From Nitritalea halalkaliphila LW7 (GTDB lineage: Bacteria; Bacteroidota; Bacteroidia; Cytophagales; Cyclobacteriaceae), in the NCBI RefSeq assembly GCF_000265075.1, contig NZ_AJYA01000008.1, positions 1 to 45,802 of the forward strand: DNA of 45,802 nt, written 5' to 3'. Positions 28,067 through 38,052 of this stretch are shown one piece after another. The notes beneath the pieces are model-generated. The model worked only from the letters and a program-made list of their open reading frames with translations. It made no database searches and was not told the origin of the DNA. A program made the translations under genes and the position numbers. The stretch's first letter is position 1. Every line of letters starts with the position of its first letter.

Positions 28067-29459
28067 ATGGACCAGACCGCACTAGGGAAAATCCTGATTA
28101 TAGACGACAATGAAGACCTACTTTTCGCAGCCAAAATGCTTTTAAAAAAGCATGCAAAAGAGGTACATATCGAGCAGGATCCTCGAAGAATTCCTTTTTT
28201 AGTGTCCAACAAGCAGTTCGATGTCATCCTGCTGGACATGAACTTCACGGAGGACACGACCTCAGGGAAGGAAGGTTTTTACTGGTTAAAGCAGATCAAG
28301 GAGCTCGATCCGCAGGCGGTGGTGATTTTGATTACGGCCTTCGGCAATGTGGAAATGGCCGTACAGGCCCTTAAAGAAGGGGCGACGGATTTTATCCTGA
28401 AGCCATGGCAAAATGAAAAGCTGCTGGCCACACTGAGCGCTGCCATGCGCTTAAAAGAAAGCTACACCACGATCGATAAGCTTTCGGACAAGCAGAAACA
28501 GCTGCAGTCGGATCTTAAAAAGCCTTACACGGAAATTATCGGCGATAGCCCTGCGATGCGCAACATTTTCGCGATCATCGATAAAGTAGCCGCTACGGAT
28601 GCGAATGTACTGATTCTCGGGGAAAACGGAACAGGAAAAGAGCTGATCGCGCGCGCTATACATGACCGTTCGCTGCGCAGGGATGAAATTTTCGTGGGTG
28701 TAGATATGGGAGCGATTACGGAAACACTCTTCGAGAGTGAGCTCTTCGGCCATAAAAAAGGTGCGTTTACAGATGCCAAGGAAGATCGGGCGGGCCGCTT
28801 TGAGGTAGCCGATAAGGGCACGCTTTTCTTAGATGAAATCGGCAACCTGAGACTGCCCAATGCAGTCGAAGCTGCTCACCGTGCTGCAGCGCAGGGAGGT
28901 GACACGGATCGGCTCGAATAAGGCGCAGGCCATCGATATTCGGCTGATTTGTGCCACGAACATGCCGGTTCATGATATGGTGATGGACAATGGCTTTCGA
29001 CAGGACCTGCTCTATCGCATTAATACGGTAGAAATCTTTTTGCCGCCGCTGCGGCAGCGTCATGAGGATATTCCGGTGCTGGCCAAGCATTTCTTAGGTA
29101 TCTACGCGAAAAAATACCGTAAAGAATTCGCGGGTTTTACCCCTGAGGCCCTGCAGTTACTTGGTAATTACCCTTGGCCGGGTAATATTCGGGAGCTGCA
29201 GCATGCCATCGAACGCGCCATCATCATGGCAGAAAAAGACCACCTCGACAGCCGCGACTTTTTCTTCCTATCGACCAAAGTCTCCCCCGATAAACAGCCT
29301 GGCAGCACGGCTGCTACTTCGTATAACTTAGACGAGGTCGAGAAAAATGTCATCCAACGTGCCATCGAAAAACATGGTGGAAATATATCCAAAGCAGCGA
29401 AAGAGCTGGGGCTGACCCGCGCATCGTTGTACCGAAGATTAGAGAAATATGGACTTTAA
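28067..29459 (+). CDS. NtrC/NtrX-family sigma-54-type response regulator, frameshifted
   Basis: Order: receiver domain (I-I-D-D-N-E-D, phospho-acceptor Asp in V-I-L-L-D-M-N-F), AAA+ module with Walker A G-E-N-G-T-G-K-E and G-T-L-F-L-D-E-I-G-N-L, and a Fis-type helix-turn-helix (G-G-N-I-S-K-A-A-K-E-L-G-L-T-R-A-S-L-Y). The sigma-54 contact loop reads G-A-F-T-D-A rather than G-A-F-T-G-A. There is one extra A near 28860 (CTGCCCAATGCAG), which splits the AAA+ module; without it L-P-M-Q-S-K-L-L-T-V-L-Q follows. ATG 28067 is chosen over an upstream TTG at 28037. It overlaps the kinase gene by 11 bases. Target genes are unknown. Confidence 0.9.
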
Positions 29460-30791
29460 AATCGGCCTCCTCGGTCGCATCACTGCGTTAATGCTGAGCA
29501 CGCTACTCCTAGGCTATCTGATGGCCAAAGGAGGTAGCGTTTTCTTCATTTGCCTGGTGCTGCTGGGGGTTGCTACCAGGTCTTTGCGCTTACGCGCTAC
29601 GCAGAAGGCTCCTTTACCACCGTGCGCGAGTTTTTAACCAATATCAAAAAGAGTAATTATACCTCGGTTTATCCGGTCAAGTTCGACGGAACGGAAATCG
29701 ATGAGCTCCATATCGATTTTAATACGATCCTGGCGAAACTAAAGGAGGATCAAGCGGAAAAGGAGGCGAACTATCAGTATTTCCGCTCTGTTTTTCAGCA
29801 TTTGTCCATCGGACTGATCACGTTCAAGCCAACCGGAGAGGTACAGATCTTAAATACCGCCGCCAAAAGGATGCTGGCCATCGAAAATTTAGGCCACATG
29901 CGGGAAGTAGAAGGCATCAATAAGGAGCTCGCCCTAGCCATCAGCGACCTGCGCACCGGCGGGAGTGAGCTCATCAAGTTTGCACACCCTGATGGCATCA
30001 TGCAGCTTTCCGTATATGCGATCGAGCTTTTTCATCGGGATACGAAAATCAAGTTGGTCTCGCTCCAAAACATTCAGAGTGAGCTGGAAGACAAGGAGAT
30101 GGAGGCTTGGCAAAACCTAGTACGTGTGCTCACCCATGAAATCATGAATTCGATTGCTCCGATATCCTCTTTGGCCGCCACGATTCAGGGGGAGCTCTAT
30201 GACAAATTAGACCGAGAGGAAGAGGTTGGCTTAGCAGACATGGAAGATTATGCACTGGCTATCAGTACCATACAGCGACGCAGTGAGGGGCTAACCTCTT
30301 TCGTGGCTGACTTCCGGAATTTGGCACAAATCCCCAGTCCAAAATTCGAGGCCATCCGCATTCGCTCGCTTTTCGGGGCCCTGCAGGTGCTGCTACAGCA
30401 TCAGCTCGAGCAGGGGCAGGTGCATTATCGCTATCGTGTGTTGCCCTCAGACTTGATCGTCTATGCGGATAAACACCTCATCGAGCAGGTCTTGATTAAC
30501 CTCATCCAAAATGCCATTCATGCCATGGAAGAAGCTCCCGTAAAGGAGCTGGAGCTACAGGCACAGCTAGACGAGGCGGGAAAGATTATTATCAGTGTGA
30601 GCGACACGGGAAAAGGCATCGAAGAAGAGGCCTTAAGTAAAATTTTCATTCCCTTCTTTACCACAAAAAAGAAGGGCTCTGGGATCGGTCTTAGCTTATC
30701 GAAACAAATCATGCGCCGCCACAAAGGCAATATCCTCGTGCATTCGAGTCCCGGTAAAGGCACCCAGTTCAAGTTGGTGTTTAACGCTTGA
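29449..30791 (+). CDS. NtrY-like sensor histidine kinase, frameshifted
   Basis: The N-terminus has membrane segments (A-L-M-L-S-T-L-L-L-G-Y-L and V-F-F-I-C-L-V-L-L-G-V), then a linker, a PAS domain (S-I-G-L-I-T-F-K-P-T-G-E-V-Q-I-L-N) and the kinase core. The core has the H-box L-T-H-E-I-M-N-S-I-A-P-I, the N-box N-L-I-Q-N-A-I-H-A-M, D-T-G-K-G-I, P-F-F-T-T-K-K-K-G-S-G-I-G-L-S-L. One base is missing near 29565, within the second membrane segment. About 448 residues. ATG 29449 lies within the end of the response regulator gene, so the pair is translationally coupled and almost certainly works together. The signal is unknown. Confidence 0.9.
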
Positions 30792-30929
30792 TCTGTAGCC
30801 TGGGCACGGAGACACTGCTGCGCAGGTACGCGGAAGACGACTAAGATTGCGGAGCCTGCCTAAGTTCGTGGTCTGTACGTAGGTGTGGGTGTGTATAGGT
30901 GTGAAACGCTTATTGTGGGTGTGCAATAC

Positions 30930-31405
30930 TCATTTGGACTTGCCATAAATGAGCAAGGGGCCTTCACAGCTCGCCATTTCGGAGTTTACGAGCTCGAAAT
31001 CAGGCTTAAAAAGAGCTTTTCTGCATCCAGCTCTTGACAGCTAGCCACGATATCAGTACCTGTGTCGAAGACGAGGCGCAACTCATAAATAAACCGCGGA
31101 TCCTCTGTCGGCAGCAGCTCAAAACGGCCGAGCGCTTGGTAAGGGCTGAAAAGAGCCTCTTCCTGCTGCTCATCCCGAGCACGGTAGCGCTGCTCACTTA
31201 GCTTGATAAAGGTTTGATCTTGGAAAAAAATGTAGCGATCCCTTTGCCCTTCCAGGGCAAATCCCTGCGGCGCATATAAAATCTCATCCTTCAGTTCCCA
31301 GTTTCCGAGCACCCGAAAAGCCGGATCCTGAGGCTCCTTATCGCAGGAGCTCAAGCCTACCAGGGCCACAAAGGCGAGTACGAGGGGGATCCAATTTGAT
31401 TTCAT
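30930..31405 (-). CDS. Small lipoprotein, lipocalin-like, frameshifted
   Basis: The signal peptide has lipobox V-G-L-S-S-C, and the mature domain begins V-L-G-N-W-E-L-K-D-E, a lipocalin-like opening of many Bacteroidota lipoproteins. ATG 31405 (M-K-S-N-W) is preferred over GTG 31411. The plain frame ends at 30986 with an unlikely S-L-I-S-S-S. Adding one T in the CTTTTTA run near 31013 gives K-P-D-F-E-L-V-N-S-E-M-A-S-C-E-G-P-L-L-I-Y and TGA 30930-30932, so I place the end there; two Cys residues are then available for a disulfide. The function is unknown. Confidence 0.6.
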
Positions 31406-31632
31406 CTGCACTATATACGCATTCAGGCGTGTATCTGTTTACTTGAGGTCGGGATATTAAAGAGAAATTTTCAGTTTTCCTAATACTGCCTTCACAATTC
31501 CACCCTGGCACTTTAAAAAATCGAGAAGACAGAAGAAAATCTTCTCATTAACTTCATCCCATAAATTTTCTGTGGCTGCGGAAATGCACGAAATTAGTTG
31601 CACGTCGAGAATCCTAAAACACTGCAAGCCGC

Positions 31633-32535
31633 GTGAAAACACACTACAAGACATTAATCATTTCTGATCTGCATCTGGGGACTTCTGGCTCTAAGGCCAA
31701 GGAACTGGGTCGCTTTCTGAAACTGCACACCTGCGAGACCCTGATCTTAAATGGTGACATCATCGATGGCTGGCAGTTGAAAAAATCCGGAAAATGGCGC
31801 CGCAAGCATACGCGCTTTTTTACGCGAATGTTAAAAATGATCGAGCAGGATAACACGAAGGTCTTTTACCTGCGCGGAAATCACGATGACTTTTTAGATC
31901 AGATTTTGCCCTTGCAGATCGGCAACCTACACATCCAAAAAGACCTCCTCTACGAAAGTGCCGATAAAAAATACTGGATCACGCATGGCGACATTTTCGA
32001 TAGCGTGACCAGCCAGTTTCGCTGGATCGCCTACCTCGGGGACCAGGGCTACACCTTTTTGCTTTGGCTAAATAAATGGCTGAACTACCACCGGCGGCGG
32101 CGCGGGCTGCCCTACTTTTCGCTCAGCCAGTACGTGAAGGCACGGGTAAAATCTGCCGTCAGCTACATCGACGACTTCGAGCAGGAGCTGGCGAAAATGG
32201 CACGTGCCAAAGGCTGCGATGGCATCATCTGTGGCCATATCCACAAGGCCGAAAACCGGATGATCGACGGGATTCACTACCTAAACTCGGGCGACTGGGT
32301 GGAGACCATGAGCGCGCTGGCAGAAGATGAGGCTGGCAACTGGCAGGTGATCTATTACCATGAGGCCGGGGGCCAAAAAGCGGTGCCTGAGCAGGAGACA
32401 GAAACTCTCCCAGAGCAGGAGCAGGAGGCAGCCTCTAAGCCCGCAGACACTGCCTGGGCAGCAGGCCTGAAAACGGTGGCCTTTAGCGCCTTTTTATCGC
32501 CACATGCCTCCGACCCACGAAAAGATACCCCATGA
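31633..32535 (+). CDS. LpxH-like UDP-2,3-diacylglucosamine diphosphatase family protein
   Basis: A calcineurin-like phosphoesterase: S-D-L-H-L-G, N-G-D-I-I-D-G-W, R-G-N-H-D-D, T-H-G-D-I-F-D and C-G-H-I-H-K-A-E-N are the metal-binding motifs. It is closer to the longer COG2908 proteins common in Bacteroidota than to canonical LpxH, and could act on another sugar-lipid or nucleotide-lipid pyrophosphate. A Glu/Gln/Pro-rich linker (about residues 250-272) and a short C-terminal tail are unusual. The start is GTG 31633 because no ATG precedes the first motif. Its stop overlaps the glycosyltransferase start (ATGA at 32532-32535), suggesting a joint role in glycolipid metabolism. Confidence 0.8.
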   Translation: MKTHYKTLIISDLHLGTSGSKAKELGRFLKLHTCETLILNGDIIDGWQLKKSGKWRRKHTRFFTRMLKMIEQDNTKVFYLRGNHDDFLDQILPLQIGNLHIQKDLLYESADKKYWITHGDIFDSVTSQFRWIAYLGDQGYTFLLWLNKWLNYHRRRRGLPYFSLSQYVKARVKSAVSYIDDFEQELAKMARAKGCDGIICGHIHKAENRMIDGIHYLNSGDWVETMSALAEDEAGNWQVIYYHEAGGQKAVPEQETETLPEQEQEAASKPADTAWAAGLKTVAFSAFLSPHASDPRKDTP

Positions 32536-33652
32536 AAATCGCCTTCATCATCCAGGGCGAGGGGCGCGGACACCTTTCGCAGGCGCTAGCGCTGGCCCCT
32601 ATCCTCGAGGCAGCAGGCTGGGAAATCTGTGCCGTCCTAATCGGACAAAGCCGCCGGCGTAGTCTCCCCGCATACGTGCAAGCAGGGTTTAAGAAGCCCA
32701 TCGTGCGCTTTGCTAGCCCGAACTTTGCGCTTCAGCGCGGCGCCGTGGCATTTCCTATGGACGCACCCTGGGCGAAAATCTGCTGCGCCTACCCGAATTT
32801 TTACGTAGTCTCCGCATCCTGCACCGCTGCCTGAAAGAAGCGCAGCCAGACGTTATCCTGAACTTTTATGAGCTGCTGCCTCCGCTGTACCGCTTGCTCT
32901 ATCCGCAGTCGGCCCGCTACTGGTGCATCGGCCATCAGTACACCTGCCTGCTGCCTGGTTTCCCCGCATCGCAGGGGCAGCACTTCGCTCGCAGGCTCTT
33001 TCGGGCGCTCAGTGCCTGGACAGCTTGGGGCGCTGATCGGCTCTTTGTTCTGCATTATGCCGGGTTTCAGCGAAGGGAAGGCCGGGCCCTTCTGATGCCT
33101 CCCCTGCTCCGTCCAGAGCTGTATGCGCTGCAGCCTAGGCAGGGGGAATATGTCTTGGCCTATGCAGTCAACTATGGCTATGCCGAAGAGCTGAAAAAGG
33201 TAGCAGCCGCTCATCCGGATTGGCAGTTACGTGCCTTTTGGGACCATCCAGAGCATCCTGAGCCCTATCAGGCCGCCCCGAACCTCTGCTTTTATCCTTT
33301 AAATGGAGCGCACTTTTTAGAGCAGTTGGCTGGCGCCAAAGCCTTCTTAAGCACGGCCGGTTTCGAGTCGATCTGCGAAGCGCTCTACCTCGGGAAACCC
33401 CTTGCTGTCCTTCCGGTGGCGGGTCAGTACGAGCAGCACTGTAACGCTGAGGAGCTGCTGCAGTTGGGCCTTGGGCAGGTGGTTCAGACCTTTCATCCGG
33501 GTGTTTTGATGGGCACTGCTTCAGCTACAGCGGCCACTGTCCATTACCCAAACCAAGAGGAGGCAAAAAAAATTTGGCAAGCTGCCTTCCAGGAAGCCGC
33601 CACACCGCAAGCAGAAAGAAAGAGGGAAATGACTGAATTCCAGTTGAAATGA
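32532..33652 (+). CDS. MurG-like (GT-B) glycosyltransferase, frameshifted
   Basis: The N-terminus F-I-I-Q-G-E-G-R-G-H-L-S-Q-A-L-A-L is the acceptor-binding Gly-rich loop of GT-B/GT28-type enzymes. The C-terminal domain has F-L-S-T-A-G-F-E-S-I-C-E-A-L-Y-L-G-K-P-L-A-V-L-P, the nucleotide-sugar-binding site. One base is missing near 32758: the corrected frame reads R-T-L-G-E-N-L-L-R-L-P-E-F-L-R-S-L-R. About 374 residues. Translationally coupled to the phosphoesterase upstream, which hints that it glycosylates a lipid; donor and acceptor are unknown. Confidence 0.82.
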
Positions 33653-33803
33653 GCGCTAAGCCTCGGCCTTCCTAACTGCTTCAGGAGGCTATGCAAACGA
33701 TTTCGGAAAATAAATAACGCAAAAAACGAAACTCATCCCCTAAAATCGCGCTTTCGTAGGTGATTATCTTGTAAATTCAAGGTTCAATTTAGGCCCACAA
33801 AGC

Positions 33804-36474
33804 ATGAGTACGGAAAAGGCAAGACTGGAAGAGGATAAAGCGAAAAAAAAGCATTGGAAAAAATGGGGCCCTTACCTGACAGAACGTCAGTGGGCACAGT
33901 GCGCGAAGATTATAGCCCAAATGGGTCTGCATGGGATAATGTCACCCATGACGATGCCCGCAGCAAGGCCTATCGCTGGGGGGAAGAGGGTATCGGTGGC
34001 ATTTCCGATCACAAGCAGAAGTTGTGCATCGCCTGGGCTTTTTGGAATGGCAAAGATCCTTTTATTAAGGAAAGGCTTTTTGGCCTTACAGGCCCCCAAG
34101 GCAACCATGGCGAAGATGTAAAGGAACTATATTACTACCTGGACTCTACGCCTACGCACAGCTACATGAAAATGCTGTACAAGTATCCACAGCAGGCGTT
34201 TCCCTATCAAGACCTCATCGAAGAAAACCGGAGGAGGACAAAGGAACATCCAGAATACGAGCTGCTGGACACAGGCGTCTTCGATGAAGACCGCTACTTC
34301 GATATCGAGCTGGAGTATGCCAAGCAGGACGTGGAGGACATCGTTCTGAAGGCAACTATTCATAACCGTGGACCGGAGACGGCCTCCATCGTGGTGATGC
34401 CTACGATTTGGTTTCGCAAGACCTGGTTCACCGGACATGAGCCTTTTATGCCCTCCCTGAGTAAAAAGTCCGACCATCAGCTCATGGCCTTTTCGCCGAA
34501 AAGTGGGAATTTCTATTTCAACTTCAGCGATTCGCCCGAGCTGCAGTTTTGTGATAACGAGACCAATCGGGAGCGGCTCTACCGTATCCCTAATGAGAAA
34601 AAATACTTAAAAGACGCCATAAACGATTACGTGGTGAAAGGCGAAACGGCCCACTTAAATCCTGCATTCCGTGGGACGAAGGCTGCCGCTATTTACCGCC
34701 TGGAAATTCCCGCAGGCGAGCAGCGCAGTGTGAGCTTGCGCATGAGTCACCTCGACCATGCTCAGGCCATGGAGGAGGCGGAAGGTATTTTGCGCCAGCG
34801 CAAAGAGGAAGCGGATGCATTCTATGACGCCTTCCAAGCACGGGTGACAGATCCTGAGCACCGAAATATACAGCGTCAAGCATTCGCGGGTATGATGTGG
34901 TCCAAGCAGTTTTATTACTACAACGTGGAGCGCTGGCTGGAGGGAGATCCCGGACGCTATCAGCCCCCTAAGCAGCGGAAAAAGGGCCGAAATCACGAGT
35001 GGACGCACCTCCAAAATTACGATATCATCTCCATGCCCGACAAGTGGGAATACCCTTGGTATGCGGCTTGGGACCTGGCCTTCCACTGCATCCCGATCGC
35101 GCGTATCGATCCGGAATTTGCGAAGGAACAGCTGCTACTACTCTTAAACGAGTGGTACATGCACCCGAATGGTCAAATTCCGCCTACGAGTGGAATTTTT
35201 CCGATGTGAACCCACCCGTTCATGCGCTGGGCGTTTCGCGGGTGTATCAAATCGACAAGAAAGCCAATGGCGGCAAGGGGGATTTTGAGTTCTTAGAGCG
35301 GGCCTTTCATAAGTTGATGCTCAACTTCACCTGGTGGGTAAACCAAAAGGATGGGGATGGCAAAAACATTTTTGAAGGAGGCTTCCTGGGACTGGATAAC
35401 ATTTCGGTAATCGACAGAAGTCATGCGGCCAAATACTTGGGTAAGTTGGAGCAGGCAGATGCCACCTCTTGGATGGCGATGTTCTGTCTGAACATGCTGC
35501 GCATTTCTCTCGATCTCTGCGAGTTCAACAAGGTCTACCAGCATACGGCGACAAAATTTCTGGAGCACTTCCTCTACATCGCAGGCGCGATGAATAACCT
35601 TTCGGGGGAAAATATCAGCATGTGGGACGACACGGAAAACTTCTTCTTTGATGTCTTTCACCTGCCAGGAAAAGAGCCGAAGGTGATGAAACTGAAGTCC
35701 ATCGTGGGCATCATTCCGCTTTTCGCGGTAGAGCCGATTCGCGAGGAGATGTTCGAGGGGCTGCCAGAGTTTAAAAAGCGGATGGACTTCTTTATGAAAG
35801 AGAAGCCAAAATTAGCCGCGCTGGTTTCTTCTTGGATTCAACCTGGAAATGAGAAGCGACGGCTCTTTTCCCTGCTTCGTGGGCATCGGATGAAGAGCAT
35901 CTTGCATAAAATGCTCGATCCGGAGGAGTTTCTCTCCCCTTATGGCATTCGCTCTATGTCAAAGGATCATGAGAAAAACCCCTATTCCATGCGGCTAAAC
36001 GGCACGGTCACCACTGTGAAATATGTGCCCGGTGAGTCCGATACGCTGATGTTCGGAGGCAACTCGAACTGGAGAGGGCCTATTTGGTTTCCGATCAACT
36101 ACCTGATTATCGAGTCTTTAAAGAAATTTGATTTCTACTACGGTGGAGAGTTTTCGATCGAGTACCCCACAGGAAGTGGAAATTTCTACACCATGGACCT
36201 CATCGCGAAGGAGCTATCCATGCGCTTAATTCAGCTCTTTATGCCCGACGCCTCCGGCAAAAGACCCGTAAATGGCCCTTACGATAAGCTCAACACGGAT
36301 CCTCACTTTAAGGACTATGTGCTTTTCTTCGAATATTTCCATGGAGATAATGGGCGTGGGATGGGCGCCTCGCATCAGACAGGCTGGACGGGCTTGGTCT
36401 CTGAGCTCATTTACAAGTATTACAAGGAAGAACGCTACACGAATGAACCAGCTCCTACCTTATTTAGAAGCTAA
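33804..36474 (+). CDS. GH63/MGH1-type alpha-glucosidase, two frame breaks
   Basis: Large cytoplasmic glycosidase-like protein without signal peptide, about 891 residues. The N-terminal [23 protein letters not shown] and the beta-sandwich region lead to an (alpha/alpha)6 barrel with [27 protein letters not shown] and [11 protein letters not shown]. These match bacterial glucosidases of the GH63/MGH1 type. One base is missing near 33895 (W-G-T-V-R-E-D) and another near 35194 (I-P-A-Y-E-W-N-F-S). Substrate is not fixed; alpha-glucosides or mannosylglycerate-like compounds are possible. The end overlaps rnhB by 32 bases. Confidence 0.85.
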
Positions 36475-37052
36475 CCGTTTAGAGGCAGGTTGTGATGAAG
36501 TAGGCAGGGGATGTCTCGCAGGACCCGTGGTGGCCGCTGCAGTGATATTGCCTGCCGACTTCTATCATCCACTCTTAAATGACTCGAAAAAAGTCCCAAA
36601 GGCGGCCCGCCCTGAACTCGCTGCCTATATTCAGGAAAATGCTCTCGCCTGGCATGTCGCCCAAGCGGAGGTAGAGGAAATCGACCGCATTAATATTTTA
36701 AACGCTTCCTTTTTAGCCATGGAAAGGGCCGTACAGGCTTGAAAGAGGCGCCCGACTTTTTACTCATCGACGGCAACCGTTTTCGTACACGCTTGGATAT
36801 CCCTTTTTCCTGCATCATTAAAGGAGATGGCAAGTTTCAGAGCATCGCAGCGGCTTCCATTCTCGCGAAAGTGTTTCGGGATACGTTAATGGCAAGTTTA
36901 GCAAAGGAATTCCCTATCTATCAGTGGGAAAAAATGCCGGTTATCCGACTAAAGCCCATCGTGCGGGCATCTCAGCGGCTGGAATAAGCCCGCATCATCG
37001 AAAAAGTTTTCGGCAGCTGGCGGAGACGCTGCCCATTCCCTATTCTTCTTAG
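36443..37052 (+). CDS. rnhB: Ribonuclease HII, two frame breaks
   Basis: RNase HII removes ribonucleotides from DNA-RNA hybrids. The active-site motif [14 protein letters not shown], then L-N-D-S-K-K-V, I-N-I-L-N-A-S and L-L-I-D-G-N-R identify it. One base is missing near 36738 (V-Q-A-L-K-E-A-P-D-F). A second is missing in the A run near 36933: the corrected frame reads [16 protein letters not shown], then [13 protein letters not shown], the family's usual ending, to TAG 37050-37052. About 203 residues. ATG 36443 lies inside the 3' end of the glucosidase gene, so translation is likely coupled. Confidence 0.92.
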
Positions 37053-37135
37053 TTCGCTTTGCGGCGCGCCGCAAAAACTCCTCTCCACCTCGCACCTTTC
37101 CTATTTTCGGGAGCATTCCTGCACCCTTAGAGGAG

Positions 37136-37840
37136 TTAATCGATGAAAAGCTGACGCTTGTAAACGATTTGAAACTGCCCGAGCATATTTTGGAAGCGAT
37201 TTGCAGAAGTATTTCCATCGAGTGCATCCGAAAGGCTTATAAAAAGGCTGCCTTCTACCCCGATACGGTCTTTTTCACTTAGACGGAAGTATGCTCCTGT
37301 GCGGACGGGAAAGTACATGTGTACGCTCGTTTCGCGCCTCTGAAGCGTGTTTTCGGCGGGAGTCTCACCCTGCTGAATCTGGACCAGGCGATTCACCACC
37401 ATACCCCCAACCCCTGCGGCAGCGTACACATTAAAGCGGTTTCCCCCATAGAAGGGCGAGCGCGAAAACAAGTAAGCACGCGGTGCTACATCGATAAACA
37501 GCGCCTGACCCGACATCTGAAAAGCTGTCTCAGCCTCCGCCCAGTTGGCCAGCCGAGTTTCGGACTGCGCACTGAAGGGCAGGCTACTTAAAAACTGCAC
37601 CCCAGTCGTGGCCTGCACAGAAAAATGCCTGTTGAGCTCCTGCTCGAGACCAAGGCTAAATGCGGGCTGAAGGGCTACTTGGGCATTACTAAAATTTCCT
37701 CCCGTGGTGGCATACATAAACGAAGGTCCCGCTGCCACAGACACCCATCGCCTGTTGACTTTTTCACTCCAGTCAAATTTCTGACCGAAGGCTTCTGGAA
37801 CGGCTAAAAAAACGAGCAAAAGAAAAAACGGGATACGCAT
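37136..37840 (-). CDS. Outer-membrane beta-barrel protein, hypothetical
   Basis: A signal peptide (cleavage near A-F-G-Q) is followed by alternating hydrophobic and aromatic strands such as W-V-S-V-A-A-G-P-S-F-M-Y-A and F-N-V-Y-A-A-A-G-V-G-G. The protein ends in I-V-Y-K-R-Q-L-F-I-D. The size, about 234 residues, fits an 8- to 10-stranded barrel of the porin/OmpA-like beta-brl class. ATG 37840 is chosen over the TTG at 37849. It converges on rnhB with an 83-base gap that shows no clear terminator. No specific function is assignable. Confidence 0.65.
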   Translation of the reverse strand: MRIPFFLLLVFLAVPEAFGQKFDWSEKVNRRWVSVAAGPSFMYATTGGNFSNAQVALQPAFSLGLEQELNRHFSVQATTGVQFLSSLPFSAQSETRLANWAEAETAFQMSGQALFIDVAPRAYLFSRSPFYGGNRFNVYAAAGVGGMVVNRLVQIQQGETPAENTLQRRETSVHMYFPVRTGAYFRLSEKDRIGVEGSLFISLSDALDGNTSANRFQNMLGQFQIVYKRQLFID

Positions 37841-38052
37841 ATAGAACAATGTTTTCTATGACATTTCAATTCCCATGCCAAATACCACCTTTATTGCTTT
37901 AAAATAGAATAGATTGTATTTTAAACATGCCACCTCTTCTCGGTAGCTTGCCGAATATGGAGAGAAAAACAGGTTCTTTAATTAATTTTTATAAGAAGTA
38001 TTTACCATAATTAAATTTTTTTATATATTTACCTCTTCATAAACCATCCCTT

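Noticed and set aside
30790..30929. Coding frame on the minus strand in the kinase-lipoprotein gap
   Set aside because: The sequence is a GT/AC-rich spacer with repeated GTGTGGGTGTG-like stretches and no credible start or family motif.
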